Part shown: positions 35,668-45,427 of the stretch, one piece after another
How the letters are laid out: every line of letters starts with the position of its first letter
How positions within the stretch are numbered: position 1 is the first letter of the stretch
Assembly (NCBI GenBank): GCA_913055635.1
Contig: CAJXLK010000002.1
Coordinates: 114,993-178,992 of the forward strand
Reading direction: 5' to 3'
Source: an uncultured Bacteroidota bacterium
GTDB lineage: Bacteria; Bacteroidota; Bacteroidia; Bacteroidales; UBA12077
DNA length: 64,000 nucleotides
Made by a program: the position numbers and the translations under genes
Notes under the pieces: generated by a model
The model's database searches: none
What the model saw: only the letters and a program-made list of their open reading frames with translations
What the model was told of the DNA's origin: nothing

Positions 35668-37092
35668 TTAATACCGGTAATGGTCGGTTTTATAAGGACC
35701 ATCTACGGGATGGCCGATGTATTCAGCCTGCTCAGGGGTAAGCTTAGAAAGCTTAACACCCAGATGATTCAGGTGGGCCCGGGCAACCTCCTCATCCAAA
35801 TGCTTGGGCAATCTGTAAACACTGATCTCGCGTTTATTTTGCCACAGGTCAATCTGGGCAAGGACTTGATTGGCAAAAGAATTGCTCATCACGAAAGAAG
35901 GATGACCGGTGGCACAACCCAGGTTTACCAGCCGGCCCTGGGCCAGCATAATAATGGAGTGGCCATCGGAAAATTTGTATTCATCGACCTGGGGTTTGAT
36001 GTTGATCTTTTCAACATCTTTGCTTTCCTCCAGTTTCTCGACCTGGATTTCGTTGTCGAAATGGCCGATGTTGGAGACGATGGCTTTATCTTTCATTTTG
36101 GACATATGCTCGACGGTGATCACATCCTTATTGCCGGTAGCGGTAACAAATATGTCGGCCTGATCCACTACGTTGTCCATGGTATTGACTTCAAAGCCTT
36201 CCATGGCTGCCTGAAGGGCGCAGATGGGGTCAATTTCGGTAACGATCACCCGGGCGCCAAAGGCGGCCAATCCCTGGGCACAACCTTTGCCCACACCTCC
36301 ATAACCGCAAACAACGGCTTTCTTTCCGGCAATCATGATATCGGTGGCCCTTTTAATGCCATCGATCAACGATTCACGGTTGCCGTAATTGTTGTCGAAC
36401 TTGGATTTGGTCACCGAATCGTTGACGTTGATGGCCGGGAAGAGCAATGTTCCGTCTTTTTCCCTTTGATAGAGCCGGTTAACGCCGGTAGTGGTTTCTT
36501 CAGAAACCCCCTGCATTTCTTTGACGGTACGGCGCCATTTATCGGGATCATCCTGCTGAAGGGCCTTCAGCCGATTAAGCAGGGCCTCTTCATCCCAGGC
36601 TTCGGGGGTTTTTTCCAGGATGGAGGGATCTTCCTCGGCCTGATGCCCTACAGTGGCCATCAGGGTGGCATCGCCCCCGTCGTCCACGATCAGATGCGGG
36701 CCTTTGCCCCCGGGAAAAGACAGGGCCTGGGCGGTGCACCACCAGTACTCATCAAGGGTCTCACCTTTCCAGGCAAAAACGGGCACACCCTCTTTCGCAA
36801 TGGCCGCTGCCGCTTCATCCTGGGTGGAGAAGATGTTGCAGCTGGCCCACCTTACATCGGCTCCCAATGCCCTGAGGGTCTCGATCAAGACAGCCGTTTG
36901 AACGGTCATGTGAAGGGAACCGGTAATCCGGGCACCTTTTAAAGGCTTATCCTGGCCATACTTGGTGCGCAACTCAACCAAACCAGGCATTTCATGCTCT
37001 GCCAGCTCGATCTCTTTGCGTCCGGCCTCAGCCAGATTAATATCTTTTACCCGGTATTCAAGTTGTTCATCAACTTTTTCCAAATGATTCAT
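35668..37092 (-). CDS. ahcY: S-adenosylhomocysteine hydrolase
   Basis: 474 residues with the NAD-binding segment [16 protein letters not shown] (near residue 263) and the C-terminal KTDHYRY that reaches into the neighbouring subunit. It splits S-adenosylhomocysteine into homocysteine and adenosine and so pulls SAM-dependent methylation forward. It is located between metK and an N-methyltransferase gene. Confidence 0.97.
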   Translation of the reverse strand: MNHLEKVDEQLEYRVKDINLAEAGRKEIELAEHEMPGLVELRTKYGQDKPLKGARITGSLHMTVQTAVLIETLRALGADVRWASCNIFSTQDEAAAAIAKEGVPVFAWKGETLDEYWWCTAQALSFPGGKGPHLIVDDGGDATLMATVGHQAEEDPSILEKTPEAWDEEALLNRLKALQQDDPDKWRRTVKEMQGVSEETTTGVNRLYQREKDGTLLFPAINVNDSVTKSKFDNNYGNRESLIDGIKRATDIMIAGKKAVVCGYGGVGKGCAQGLAAFGARVIVTEIDPICALQAAMEGFEVNTMDNVVDQADIFVTATGNKDVITVEHMSKMKDKAIVSNIGHFDNEIQVEKLEESKDVEKINIKPQVDEYKFSDGHSIIMLAQGRLVNLGCATGHPSFVMSNSFANQVLAQIDLWQNKREISVYRLPKHLDEEVARAHLNHLGVKLSKLTPEQAEYIGHPVDGPYKTDHYRY

Positions 37093-37155
37093 ATAATACT
37101 GTTTTAAATGTTAATAGCTTTTAGCGGTCTAAAGTTAATGATTTTCATTTTATCA

Positions 37156-37995
37156 TCAATCTTCTTTGCGGAAATGAAAGATGCCCCAGGTCAAATGGCC
37201 TTTTTTACCTCCATTGACCCAGTTCTGAAGGCCTTTCTTCATGTTATCGATGTAATTGCGCGAGACATCTCCTTCAAGTTCATCTTCACGGGCTTCCGTT
37301 TCTTTAAGTACCCGGTAATAATGATTGGTCAGATGATGGGGCATCTCTTCAAAACCAACCTCTTTTAGACCGTTTTTCCGGCATGTTTCCCGGTAAAAAG
37401 AGGGGGAACCCAGTGAAGACAGATTGATGCGCTCATAAATGGGTTGGAGCACCTGTTCATCGCAGTTATCGGTTTGCATGGGATCGGTAAAGATCAACTC
37501 TCCGCCCGGTTTCAATACGCGGAAGGCCTCACGGATTACCTGCTCCCGGTTGTCACTGTGGAGGATGGCATCCTGCGACCAAACAATGTCAAAGCTCTCG
37601 TTGTCAAAAGGTACATCGTCAAAACTACCATCGACTACATCAATCAGATGATCGAGACCCTGTTCCCTGTTCATTTTGCGGCCCCGCTCATTTTCGGCTT
37701 CACTCAGGTTCAATACCGCCACATAACATCCATACTTGCGTGCCAGATGCCTGGCTGAACCGGCAAACCCTCCACCCAAATCAATAATCCGGGTGGATTG
37801 ATCGATCTTTTTGGCCTTTTCTGCCATCCGGTCGATGGTCCGCCGGCTGGCCGTATAAATGTCTTCATCTTCGGTATCGTAAATGCCCAGGTGCAGGTCT
37901 TCCCCGCCCCAAATCCGATAGTAAAAATTATCGGCATCCGTGCTGTTGTAATAGCTACGGGCTACTTCCACTTCATTGGAATATTGTTTACTCAT
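37156..37995 (-). CDS. SAM-dependent methyltransferase, sarcosine/dimethylglycine N-methyltransferase-like
   Basis: 279 residues. The N-terminal YYNSTDADNFYYRIWGGEDL and HLGIY segment is the hallmark of sarcosine/dimethylglycine methyltransferases; the SAM motif I is IIDLGGGFAGSARHLA, with motif post-I VLNLSEAE. Known relatives (SDMT, DMT) make glycine betaine from sarcosine or dimethylglycine as an osmolyte and are about this length. A separate glycine/sarcosine methyltransferase is not in the window. A clear AGGAGG site precedes the ATG. Being next to betaine-demethylation-type genes is unexpected; see findings. Confidence 0.75.
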   Translation of the reverse strand: MSKQYSNEVEVARSYYNSTDADNFYYRIWGGEDLHLGIYDTEDEDIYTASRRTIDRMAEKAKKIDQSTRIIDLGGGFAGSARHLARKYGCYVAVLNLSEAENERGRKMNREQGLDHLIDVVDGSFDDVPFDNESFDIVWSQDAILHSDNREQVIREAFRVLKPGGELIFTDPMQTDNCDEQVLQPIYERINLSSLGSPSFYRETCRKNGLKEVGFEEMPHHLTNHYYRVLKETEAREDELEGDVSRNYIDNMKKGLQNWVNGGKKGHLTWGIFHFRKED

Positions 37996-38132
37996 AATAA
38001 CCTCCTGTGATTTTTTGATCCATCCACACCGCTGAGCAAACGCCCAGCGGATACATTTGCGGTGGATTCATTTTCTGATTATACAATATGATCGTTGCTC
38101 GAGTCCTCCGCGCAAGGCTAAGCGGTGATCAA

Positions 38133-38933
38133 TCATTTAAATTCAAACGCCGATTCCCGGTAAGCATTGACATACTTTTCGCAGAACGGGTCTTTGCCCA
38201 TTAGGGTCTCAGCGGCGGTAATGCTTGCCATCATTCTTTTATCCAGGGGATTGAGAATGGCCGAATCAAGCCCCTTGGTAATGGACATGATCATAAAAGT
38301 CTGATTGGCAAATTTGCGTTTGGGAATGCCGTACGAGATGTTTGAGAGTCCGCATATGGTATGAACCCCTTCAAATTCTTCATTCAGGGCCTCAATGGTA
38401 TCGAGAAATTCCACCCCAAAGCGGTCGCCCGAACCAATGGGCTGTACCAGGGGATCGACATAAATGTTGTCGAGGGGTACATTTTTTTGCACCAGGTTGT
38501 TGATCAACCGGCGGGCGATCTTCATCCTGTCGTCTTTGGTATAAGGCATTCCCTCATCGCTCATGCACAGGGCAATAACCTTCATATCGGTACCGCTAAC
38601 CACCGGCAACATCTTCTCATACCGCTCTTTTTCCAGGGAGATGGAATTCAACATCGGGGTGCCCTGATGAACCTGAATGGCCTGTTCAAGAACGGCCGGG
38701 TCGGGGGTGTCGATGCAGCAGGGGGCATCCACATTCTCCTGTACGGTTTGAATGAGCCATTTAACATAATCAGCTTCCTGGCCTACAAAAATACCGGCGT
38801 TGACATCAATAAAATCCGCGCCGTGCTGATGCTGATCTTTAGCCACCTGCGCAATGGCATCATAATTCTTCTCCTTGATATCATTGCGAATTTTTTTCCG
38901 GCTGGCGTTGATTAATTCTCCTACTATTTGCAT
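38133..38933 (-). CDS. Methyltetrahydrofolate:corrinoid protein methyltransferase (AcsE/MtgA-like)
   Basis: 266 residues forming a pterin-binding TIM barrel: N-terminal VGELINASR, GADFIDVNAG, and the asparagine-rich CGLSNISYGIPKR segment that binds the folate. In corrinoid methyltransfer systems this enzyme moves a methyl group between the methylated corrinoid protein and tetrahydrofolate. An AGGAGGATC ribosome binding site precedes the start. It is the expected partner of the corrinoid protein at 45428 and the MttB-family proteins. Confidence 0.88.
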   Translation of the reverse strand: MQIVGELINASRKKIRNDIKEKNYDAIAQVAKDQHQHGADFIDVNAGIFVGQEADYVKWLIQTVQENVDAPCCIDTPDPAVLEQAIQVHQGTPMLNSISLEKERYEKMLPVVSGTDMKVIALCMSDEGMPYTKDDRMKIARRLINNLVQKNVPLDNIYVDPLVQPIGSGDRFGVEFLDTIEALNEEFEGVHTICGLSNISYGIPKRKFANQTFMIMSITKGLDSAILNPLDKRMMASITAAETLMGKDPFCEKYVNAYRESAFEFK

Positions 38934-38944
38934 TATAGATCCTC

Positions 38945-39607
38945 CTACTTTAAGAAATCTTTTTGTTTTACAATATTTCCGGGTTGTATATAGATAAAGT
39001 CGGGGTTTTGATAGGGTCCGTAAAGGATTTTGCGGAAGAAGGCCTCGGAGCCCTGATACTCGATGAATTTTTTGTTGAAGTAACGGGCATTTTCGCGGGC
39101 CCGTCTGCGGTATTTTTCGCTATTGGGGGCATTGGTATTGACAAAGCTGATGTGGCTATAATTGCGGATTTCAGTGCGCATGGTCTCTTCCGCCATTTCA
39201 GCCCCAACGCGTTGGGTATACTCGTTTTCCACCAGTCCGAGCGGGTCGGTGTGGTTGTTGATCCAGCTGGGGGTCAGGTGATAGGTACCGGGATGCTGGT
39301 GGAAGATTTTTTGATAAGCCTGGCGGCTGCCCAGGTAAAGGGCAATACAATCGTGCACATGGGGTATATATAGTCCCTGATCGGGGGCTTTCACTCCCAC
39401 AATGCCATTGGAGCATAAGCCATACCCCAGTACCACCTGCTCATATGAGGATTCGGTCTGATCGATGGCTTTTTGCAAAAATTCCTTCAGTTTATGGGGG
39501 AACCGGTGCAGGTTTTGAGGCAAATAACGGATATGAAACGGTGCCTCGGGCTGCACCAGCTGCTCCAACTCAGGTTTGATGCTTCGACAGGCAATGATGC
39601 GTCTCAT
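38945..39607 (-). CDS. DUF1638-family protein
   Basis: 220 residues. Conserved features include VVLGYGLCSNGIVG and HVHDCIALYLGS, with cysteines that could bind a metal or corrinoid. Proteins of this family are often found beside MttB-type methyltransferases and corrinoid proteins, but no biochemical role is established to my knowledge. Its start overlaps the stop of the hydantoinase-like gene by 4 bp, so the two are translated together. Confidence 0.65.
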   Translation of the reverse strand: MRRIIACRSIKPELEQLVQPEAPFHIRYLPQNLHRFPHKLKEFLQKAIDQTESSYEQVVLGYGLCSNGIVGVKAPDQGLYIPHVHDCIALYLGSRQAYQKIFHQHPGTYHLTPSWINNHTDPLGLVENEYTQRVGAEMAEETMRTEIRNYSHISFVNTNAPNSEKYRRRARENARYFNKKFIEYQGSEAFFRKILYGPYQNPDFIYIQPGNIVKQKDFLK

Positions 39608-41616
39608 AAGGCCGTTGACTCGTCTTTAAGGGTTGTCATTTCTGAAAGCTTGGGATTTCCAACTGCCCGGGCCACATAGCGGGTCAGCGACCCCTCCACC
39701 TTCTGATCGACCTCCACATAGGGATCGGCAGCTCCGGCTTTCATGGCAGCCTGGCGGGCAAGCTGTCTGGAAACCTCGCTGGCATGCTCACAGGCCTGGC
39801 TGTATTGCTCAAAGCAACGGCTTTGGTCTTCGTATTTGGCCACATAGTGGTGTTGGTGCTCATTCTCCCGAATGAAAACCAGGGCTTCCCGTACTTCGCT
39901 GACTGACCCCGAGACCGCTCCCACGGCATTGGCTACATCGGCATGTTCGGGAAGGATAAACTTGGCGTGAATCAGTTTGGCCGCCTCCCTCAAAAAATGA
40001 CGGGCCGGGGCCCCCGTTCCAATCAAAGGATAACGGCTGTCGGCATCAATCGAAAGAAACTCATTGTCGCTGTGAAGGATCTCCCGAAGCATCCACCGGC
40101 CCCATTCCCCGTCTATCCGAGCCGGCATCTTACTCTGGTTGACATTCTGACAGGCCAAAAAGATGATCAGCTCCTCGACAATGATATCCACCATGCGATC
40201 AAAGGTCTGCTCTATAAAATCTTTGCGGTTTTTGCCATAGGCCTGACAATAATAGTCGGTGGCCAGAAAAGCCACTTCCGTATTCCACATTTCCATGGCC
40301 CCTTCCACATGAAGCAAATCAGAGGGGGTAAGGCTGGAACACTCAATTTTGCCCTGTTGAATCAATTCATCCAGGTGAAGGTGGGACGGGTGAAAAACCC
40401 CCATTTGCTTGAGCAAATCGGACAGGCGAAGGGGCTTTCTGATTTTGTCCACGGCATTTTTCTGCTGATCGCTAAGCCCGGCCATCTCGTTTTCATCGAG
40501 GGGTTTATGGAGATACCAGTATTCCACGTCATAGGGATTTTTCCGGATCAGGGCAGTCCGACTCAGGGATTTCAACTCTTCCTCCACATGGGGATGATGA
40601 ACGGCCATCTGAGACAGGGGACGGACCCGGTCGGGGCCGATTTCCAGCTCGCGGCGCTGATTGAATGCGATACGGCTGTCGCATCCAATGCTGATGGTTC
40701 GAATCCTGGCGGCTTCCACTGCCGTATGGGTATTGCCTACCTTGGCCCCTTCTTCCGAGACAATGACCCTTGAATTCTGAACCAAAGCCATATCCGTGGT
40801 GGTGCTGCCCATATCCACCACCAGGGAGCTGTTCTTCTTCGAGAGGAACCTGCCCCCGATGGCACTTGCCGCCGGACCGGAAAGGACAGTCTCTACAGGC
40901 CTTTCAATGGCATCGGTATAGGGCATCAGGGTGCCATCGCCGCGAACAATCATCAAGGGAGCCTGGATGCCCAATTCCCGCAATGAACGGCGAACAGCCT
41001 GTATGAAATCATACATCACAGCCACCAGCGAAGCATTGATCGAGGCGGTGGCCGCCCGCTTGATGGAATTCAACTTGGTGGAGAGCTGATGGCCCATCAC
41101 CACAGGAATGGAGGTGTACTTACGGATGACCTCAAAGGCCGTTTTTTCATGTTCGGGATTGAGCGGGCTGAAATAACTGGAAACAGCAATGGCATCAAAT
41201 TCATGGCTTTTCTCGCGTACCCAGGCCTCAATACCGGCCTCGTCCAATGCCTCCATTTCATTGCCCTGGGCATTGTGTCCGCCCTGAAAATAATAGACCT
41301 GATCGGTCGAGAGTTGTCCGCTTAATCCATAATCCTCAACCAGCTCCCGGTCATAACCAATCAACAACAGGCCTACTTTACGGGCTTTGCCTTCAGCAAC
41401 ACTGTTGGTGGCCAATGTACTGGATATGCCCACAAGCTTGATCCGGTAATCCTCCTGCAGATCAAGTTTGCGCAAAACCTTGATTACCCCTTTTTTCAAA
41501 TCCTCACGCGTGGTAAGGGATTTTGCGGTGGAAATGACCCTGCGCGACCCATAATGCAGCAATACCCCATCGGTAAAGGTACCACCGGTATCAATGCCTA
41601 TGACATAATGATTCAT
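39604..41616 (-). CDS. Hydantoinase/oxoprolinase-family ASKHA ATPase
   Basis: 670 residues. The N-terminal GIDTGGTFTDGVLL is the phosphate-binding loop of the hydantoinase_A/oxoprolinase family, with a second nucleotide site at VVDMGSTTTDMALV (near residue 270). No hydantoinase B subunit is present. The position, translationally coupled to DUF1638 and inside a corrinoid methyltransferase block, suggests a role other than hydantoin hydrolysis, such as ATP-driven reactivation of the corrinoid protein; activators of that kind have the same ASKHA fold. That is an inference. There are no 4Fe-4S motifs of the RamA type. Confidence 0.7.
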   Translation of the reverse strand: MNHYVIGIDTGGTFTDGVLLHYGSRRVISTAKSLTTREDLKKGVIKVLRKLDLQEDYRIKLVGISSTLATNSVAEGKARKVGLLLIGYDRELVEDYGLSGQLSTDQVYYFQGGHNAQGNEMEALDEAGIEAWVREKSHEFDAIAVSSYFSPLNPEHEKTAFEVIRKYTSIPVVMGHQLSTKLNSIKRAATASINASLVAVMYDFIQAVRRSLRELGIQAPLMIVRGDGTLMPYTDAIERPVETVLSGPAASAIGGRFLSKKNSSLVVDMGSTTTDMALVQNSRVIVSEEGAKVGNTHTAVEAARIRTISIGCDSRIAFNQRRELEIGPDRVRPLSQMAVHHPHVEEELKSLSRTALIRKNPYDVEYWYLHKPLDENEMAGLSDQQKNAVDKIRKPLRLSDLLKQMGVFHPSHLHLDELIQQGKIECSSLTPSDLLHVEGAMEMWNTEVAFLATDYYCQAYGKNRKDFIEQTFDRMVDIIVEELIIFLACQNVNQSKMPARIDGEWGRWMLREILHSDNEFLSIDADSRYPLIGTGAPARHFLREAAKLIHAKFILPEHADVANAVGAVSGSVSEVREALVFIRENEHQHHYVAKYEDQSRCFEQYSQACEHASEVSRQLARQAAMKAGAADPYVEVDQKVEGSLTRYVARAVGNPKLSEMTTLKDESTAL

Positions 41617-41690
41617 AAGTATATAACTTAATTAATAGTTTGTAACTCAATATGGTCTGAATCTTAAAACAGACATTATGTGGTCAATCA

Positions 41691-41753
41691 TTATGGAACC
41701 CGCATGTATATCCATGGCCTTGTTGTGTAAGTTACTGGATGGGGGGTTCATTG
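41691..41753. repeat. Dispersed hairpin element, copy 2
   Basis: Starts TTATGGAACCCGCATG and contains GCCTTGTTGTGTAAGTTACTGGATG, aligning with 26246-26311. The flanking arms GAACCCGCAT and ATGGGGGGTTC still pair roughly, so the hairpin is kept although the arm sequence differs from copy 1. It is located in the 450-bp gap between two methyltransferase gene groups; no gene is seen in that gap (41617-42067). Confidence 0.55.
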
Positions 41754-41838
41754 GTATAAAGACTTATAAAGGTTATCCATCCACGTTACATTGGGCCATT
41801 CATACTTTGTTATCAGGGCGCTCACCATAGGCCACGAA

Positions 41839-41887
41839 ATTGACCCCGCAAGATTGACCCCGCAAGATTGACCCCGCTAAGCGGGGT
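41839..41887. repeat. Palindromic repeat with two truncated direct repeats
   Basis: Two direct copies of ATTGACCCCGCAAG followed by a full ACCCCGCTAAGCGGGGT at 41871-41887. The element belongs to the family of the 33039-33233 array. It lies after MttB copy 1 in the direction of transcription. Confidence 0.8.
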
Positions 41888-42067
41888 AACAGGACAATGG
41901 AACAAAAGCCTGCCGGTATTCAAACGGGGTATTATCCCAGGCAGGGATCCCGTGGATAAAACATGGAAGGGCTTGACCCGGCCGGCAGATCCTTTTTCGC
42001 CATTTCTCAGACAACATGTGCTCGGACGCCTGCAGAGGCCGGGCAAGAACCCTCCATGAATCAGCCG

Positions 42068-43555
42068 TTAGCCTTGGGTTTGGGGTTGTTCTCTCTGAAT
42101 GCGTTCTTCGGCTTCCCCAAGGATGCGTTCAATCTCCTGGTCGGCCTCGGCAGGAACCTTATCGCGCGGACCCTCGTAATTGTTGATCAAATCACGGGTC
42201 TTTTCAAGAACCCGGTCCTTCAGGGTCTTTTTACCCTGCGATTCCCAGTTCTCATAGCTGTTGCGGTCCATCAGCGAAGGCATCCAATGTTTGCGGAACC
42301 ATTTCATGGTATGGTCTTCATAGAGATAGTGGCCACCGGGGCCCACATTCTTGATCTGTTCAACAGCCAGGGTTTCTTCACTGACCTCGACCCCGTTTTC
42401 AACCACCCGGGCCATGCTAATGATTTCATCATCCATCACGGTCTGGAAAACATCACCGGTCAGGCCCGATTCGGTATAGCCATTGTCATGGACAAAATTG
42501 GCTCCGCTCATCATGGCCGCGTTAATGGAAAGGCTGGCTTCCATGGCCGACTGCACGTCCATTTTCTTGGTATCGGTACAGCCTGAGGTGGAATACATGG
42601 GCAAGCCGCAATAATGGACCACTTCGGTCAGGGCTGCACTCAAGAGGCTCAGTTCAGGGGCCCCGTAGGAATATATGGAATAACGCATGTCGAGGATCGA
42701 CTGTACTCCGCCAATGATCACACAGGTGCCCGGGCTGATCAGCTGTGCGGCAATAACTCCCACCATCGATTCGGAAAGGGCCACCACCAGCTGGCCGGCA
42801 TGGGTAGCCGGTACGGTGCCACCGCCAATGGCACAGGGACTATAAACCTGGGGAATACGGTTTTCAGCGCAGTAGATGCACTTATCAATGGCATGAAAAT
42901 CACTGACCAATGGGGATATGGGCTCGCCATAAAAAATGTAATTGGGACGCTGGCGGAAGGCTTCCTCTCCGCCGGCCATGGCAATACCCATCCGGTGAAT
43001 GTCGCGACACCCTTCCCGGGTAAACGACCAACTCATGATGGGGGTGGTGGTATTGCGCACCATATCGGCAAATTCATACACATCGGCCAATCCATTGGTG
43101 ACATCCGAGATGGAGCCCAGCGACTGTACATACCCCATGTTGGGCAGGGCATCACATACACGGGCCACCAGCGAGGCATCTTTGCGCAGATAAGGCCGCC
43201 GCTCCAGGGTCTCAGTGTCTATGAAGTTGGGAGGAGTCGGGCCGGGACCAAAATAACTGCGCTTTTTCTCGACCACAATCTTCTTCGATTCATCCCCATC
43301 CCAGGGAAAAACTTCCGTGATGGCCGGTGCCGTAGATAAGGCCTGCTGGATGACTTGCGGGGGAAAGTAGACCCGAACACCATCGACCTTGCATCCGGCC
43401 TTCTCAAAAAGCTCCCGGGCCCCCTCATGGTGCACATTGGCTCCTGTATATTGCAAAGTCCGCAACATTCCGTTGTAAACCCGCTCCTTTTGATCGTCGG
43501 AGAGAATTTCAAAATGAGGACTTTCCTGTACGGTATAATTGGTTCTGTTACTCAT
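42068..43555 (-). CDS. MttB-family (non-pyrrolysine) corrinoid methyltransferase, copy 1 (MtgB-like)
   Basis: 495 residues, full length for the trimethylamine methyltransferase MttB family, with no in-frame amber codon, so it is not a pyrrolysine enzyme. Such homologues include MtgB, which takes a methyl group from glycine betaine, and related enzymes acting on other quaternary amines. It would transfer the methyl to the corrinoid protein encoded at 45428. The C-terminal GGHYLYEDHTMKWFRKHW region is typical. It lies 38 bp downstream of its paralogue. The exact substrate cannot be read from sequence. Confidence 0.85.
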   Translation of the reverse strand: MSNRTNYTVQESPHFEILSDDQKERVYNGMLRTLQYTGANVHHEGARELFEKAGCKVDGVRVYFPPQVIQQALSTAPAITEVFPWDGDESKKIVVEKKRSYFGPGPTPPNFIDTETLERRPYLRKDASLVARVCDALPNMGYVQSLGSISDVTNGLADVYEFADMVRNTTTPIMSWSFTREGCRDIHRMGIAMAGGEEAFRQRPNYIFYGEPISPLVSDFHAIDKCIYCAENRIPQVYSPCAIGGGTVPATHAGQLVVALSESMVGVIAAQLISPGTCVIIGGVQSILDMRYSIYSYGAPELSLLSAALTEVVHYCGLPMYSTSGCTDTKKMDVQSAMEASLSINAAMMSGANFVHDNGYTESGLTGDVFQTVMDDEIISMARVVENGVEVSEETLAVEQIKNVGPGGHYLYEDHTMKWFRKHWMPSLMDRNSYENWESQGKKTLKDRVLEKTRDLINNYEGPRDKVPAEADQEIERILGEAEERIQREQPQTQG

Positions 43556-43593
43556 AATCGATCTTTTTTTGAATGTGATGCAATCAGTTCCCC

Positions 43594-45042
43594 TTAGGAA
43601 TGGCGCTTATCGGCTTCATCCACTATATGGTGAAGCTCTTTCTTCAGGCCATCCTCAATGGGATCTGTTTGATAATTGTCGAGCAGGTCCTGGGTTTTTT
43701 CCTCGATGCGTTGCGACATGCTTTTGGCACCGTTTTTCTGCCAGGTTTCATAATCGGCACGATCCTGGAGTTCAGGGAAATACCATTCTTTCCAGTATTC
43801 GAACGTGTGGTCGGTGGTAACGTATTCACCGGCGGGGCCTTGTTTTTCAATCAGATTCAGGGCCAGATGCTGATCATCGGTATTGATGCCCTGGCCAAAC
43901 TGCCGTACCATGCCCATCATTTCCTGGTTAAGCACCAGGCTTTCCAGAGAAGCATTGGTTCCGTGGTCCAGGTAACCCACATCGTGGATTAAATTAGCCC
44001 CGGAGAGGTAGGAATAGAACAGGTTCATCATCTGCTCAGCGGCAGCCTGTTCATCAAGGACTTTGGCATCGGTGCACCCGCCAGTGGAAAACATCAACAG
44101 GTTCAACCATTTGGCAATATCCGTGTTGGCGGCCGAAGCCAGTGACAGCTCGGGAGCCCCGTAAGAATAGGTCGACATTTTCATATCCAGCAGCGTGGTA
44201 ACCCCACCCATAATCAGGGGCATGCCCGGATTTTTCAGGTGGCAAAGCACCGTAGCCAGCAGGGTTTCAGCCAGGGATTGCACCAGCATGCCTGCGATGG
44301 TAGCCGGAGCTGTAGCACCCGAGCTGGGACAGGGTGTGTACATGGCCGGGATCCTTTTCTCTGCGGCAAAAAGGAGTTTCTCAACCGCAGTGCGGTCATT
44401 TTTCAGGGGCGAAATGGGCTCAATATAAGCCACAAAAAGGGGATTCAGCCGAAATTCCTCTTCGCCGCCCTGGATCAAACAACCCATCTTCCAAAGATCT
44501 TCCAGGCCTTCGCCATCCACACTGGTCACCACCATGGGCTTGGTACATCCCTCCAGCATGGCCATGAACTGATGGCGGTCATAGGTCTGGGGATTAGGGG
44601 CATCTCCGACAATGCCATGAGACATGAAAAAATCATAGTTGGAAAGGGCATCAACCAAACGCCCGGCATTGCGCACATCATCATACTGGGTACGCCTGCG
44701 CTTGCCCGTCTTCCGGTCATGGGTGAAAGGCAGGTCCGACCCGGTGCCGAAAGTCACCGTGTCTTTCTGTAGATGAAGGGAACGCTTTCCATTGCGCCCC
44801 TGAAGAGTGATCTTACGGGGGTAAAAATTTAAAGCTTCCTCTACCATGGTCGTGGGTATACGCACGTTGTTGCCCCGTACTACGGCATTGCTGTTATTGA
44901 AAAGTTCCAGGGCTTGATCATGGTAGATGTTACCACCGGTTTGTTCCAGTACCTCCAGAGCAGAATAAAAGATCTGTTCTATCTGATCCTCTGAAAGCAC
45001 CCGAAAACGGGTGGACTTATTAATCGATTGGTTCATTTTCAT
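43594..45042 (-). CDS. MttB-family (non-pyrrolysine) corrinoid methyltransferase, copy 2
   Basis: 482 residues, a paralogue of the downstream gene (both share the GAPELSLxSAA segment, the GCTDxKxxDxQ segment and the EYVTTDHT/HYLYEDHT C-terminal region) but clearly diverged, so a second substrate is likely. No in-frame amber codon. It lies 385 bp after the corrinoid protein gene, a gap rich in potential hairpins. Confidence 0.85.
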   Translation of the reverse strand: MKMNQSINKSTRFRVLSEDQIEQIFYSALEVLEQTGGNIYHDQALELFNNSNAVVRGNNVRIPTTMVEEALNFYPRKITLQGRNGKRSLHLQKDTVTFGTGSDLPFTHDRKTGKRRRTQYDDVRNAGRLVDALSNYDFFMSHGIVGDAPNPQTYDRHQFMAMLEGCTKPMVVTSVDGEGLEDLWKMGCLIQGGEEEFRLNPLFVAYIEPISPLKNDRTAVEKLLFAAEKRIPAMYTPCPSSGATAPATIAGMLVQSLAETLLATVLCHLKNPGMPLIMGGVTTLLDMKMSTYSYGAPELSLASAANTDIAKWLNLLMFSTGGCTDAKVLDEQAAAEQMMNLFYSYLSGANLIHDVGYLDHGTNASLESLVLNQEMMGMVRQFGQGINTDDQHLALNLIEKQGPAGEYVTTDHTFEYWKEWYFPELQDRADYETWQKNGAKSMSQRIEEKTQDLLDNYQTDPIEDGLKKELHHIVDEADKRHS

Positions 45043-45427
45043 AGGGATAGAATTTTTTTAAGTTAGGCTTCCAGATCGAGGACGGTGGCAGATCCACCGC
45101 CGGTTCAGGAGCCCGGTACGTACCCTGGCATGCCAGGGGATGCCTGCCGTGTAATTTACAGGTAGAAATCATCCCCGCATGCTGTTAACAGGGTGGCTGT
45201 ATTTGTAAGGAAACCTGTCCGGGCGAAAGGGTTTGGTTTTCATGGGCCCGATATGGCATTGCGCTTGAGAGGGGCTAACCATTAAGATCTAAAATCAGCC
45301 GCTGAAACCATATCGCTCTCTATGGCCCGCCACCCGAGATTTACACAGCAGAAAACCTGCTGTCACCAGCGACAATCAGGTGCCGGCCAGCAATCAACCA
45401 ATAACCCCCTTGAGGTGGGTCAGGCCA
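45043..45427 (-). other. Structured intergenic region between corrinoid protein and MttB genes
   Basis: No supported gene. GC-rich and full of inverted repeats: the perfect 16-bp palindrome CCCTGGCATGCCAGGG at 45123-45138, CGGTGG...CCACCG at 45083-45099, and CCATAT...ATGG near 45309. It would form the 5' leader of MttB copy 2 on the minus strand or an intercistronic stability element. I find no B12 box in it. Confidence 0.45.

Noticed and set aside
42068..45042. Pyrrolysine-containing trimethylamine methyltransferase
   Set aside because: Both genes are full length without any in-frame TAG and no pyl genes are seen.
45043..45427. Third cobalamin riboswitch on the minus strand
   Set aside because: The B12 box and the core elements are absent on both strands.
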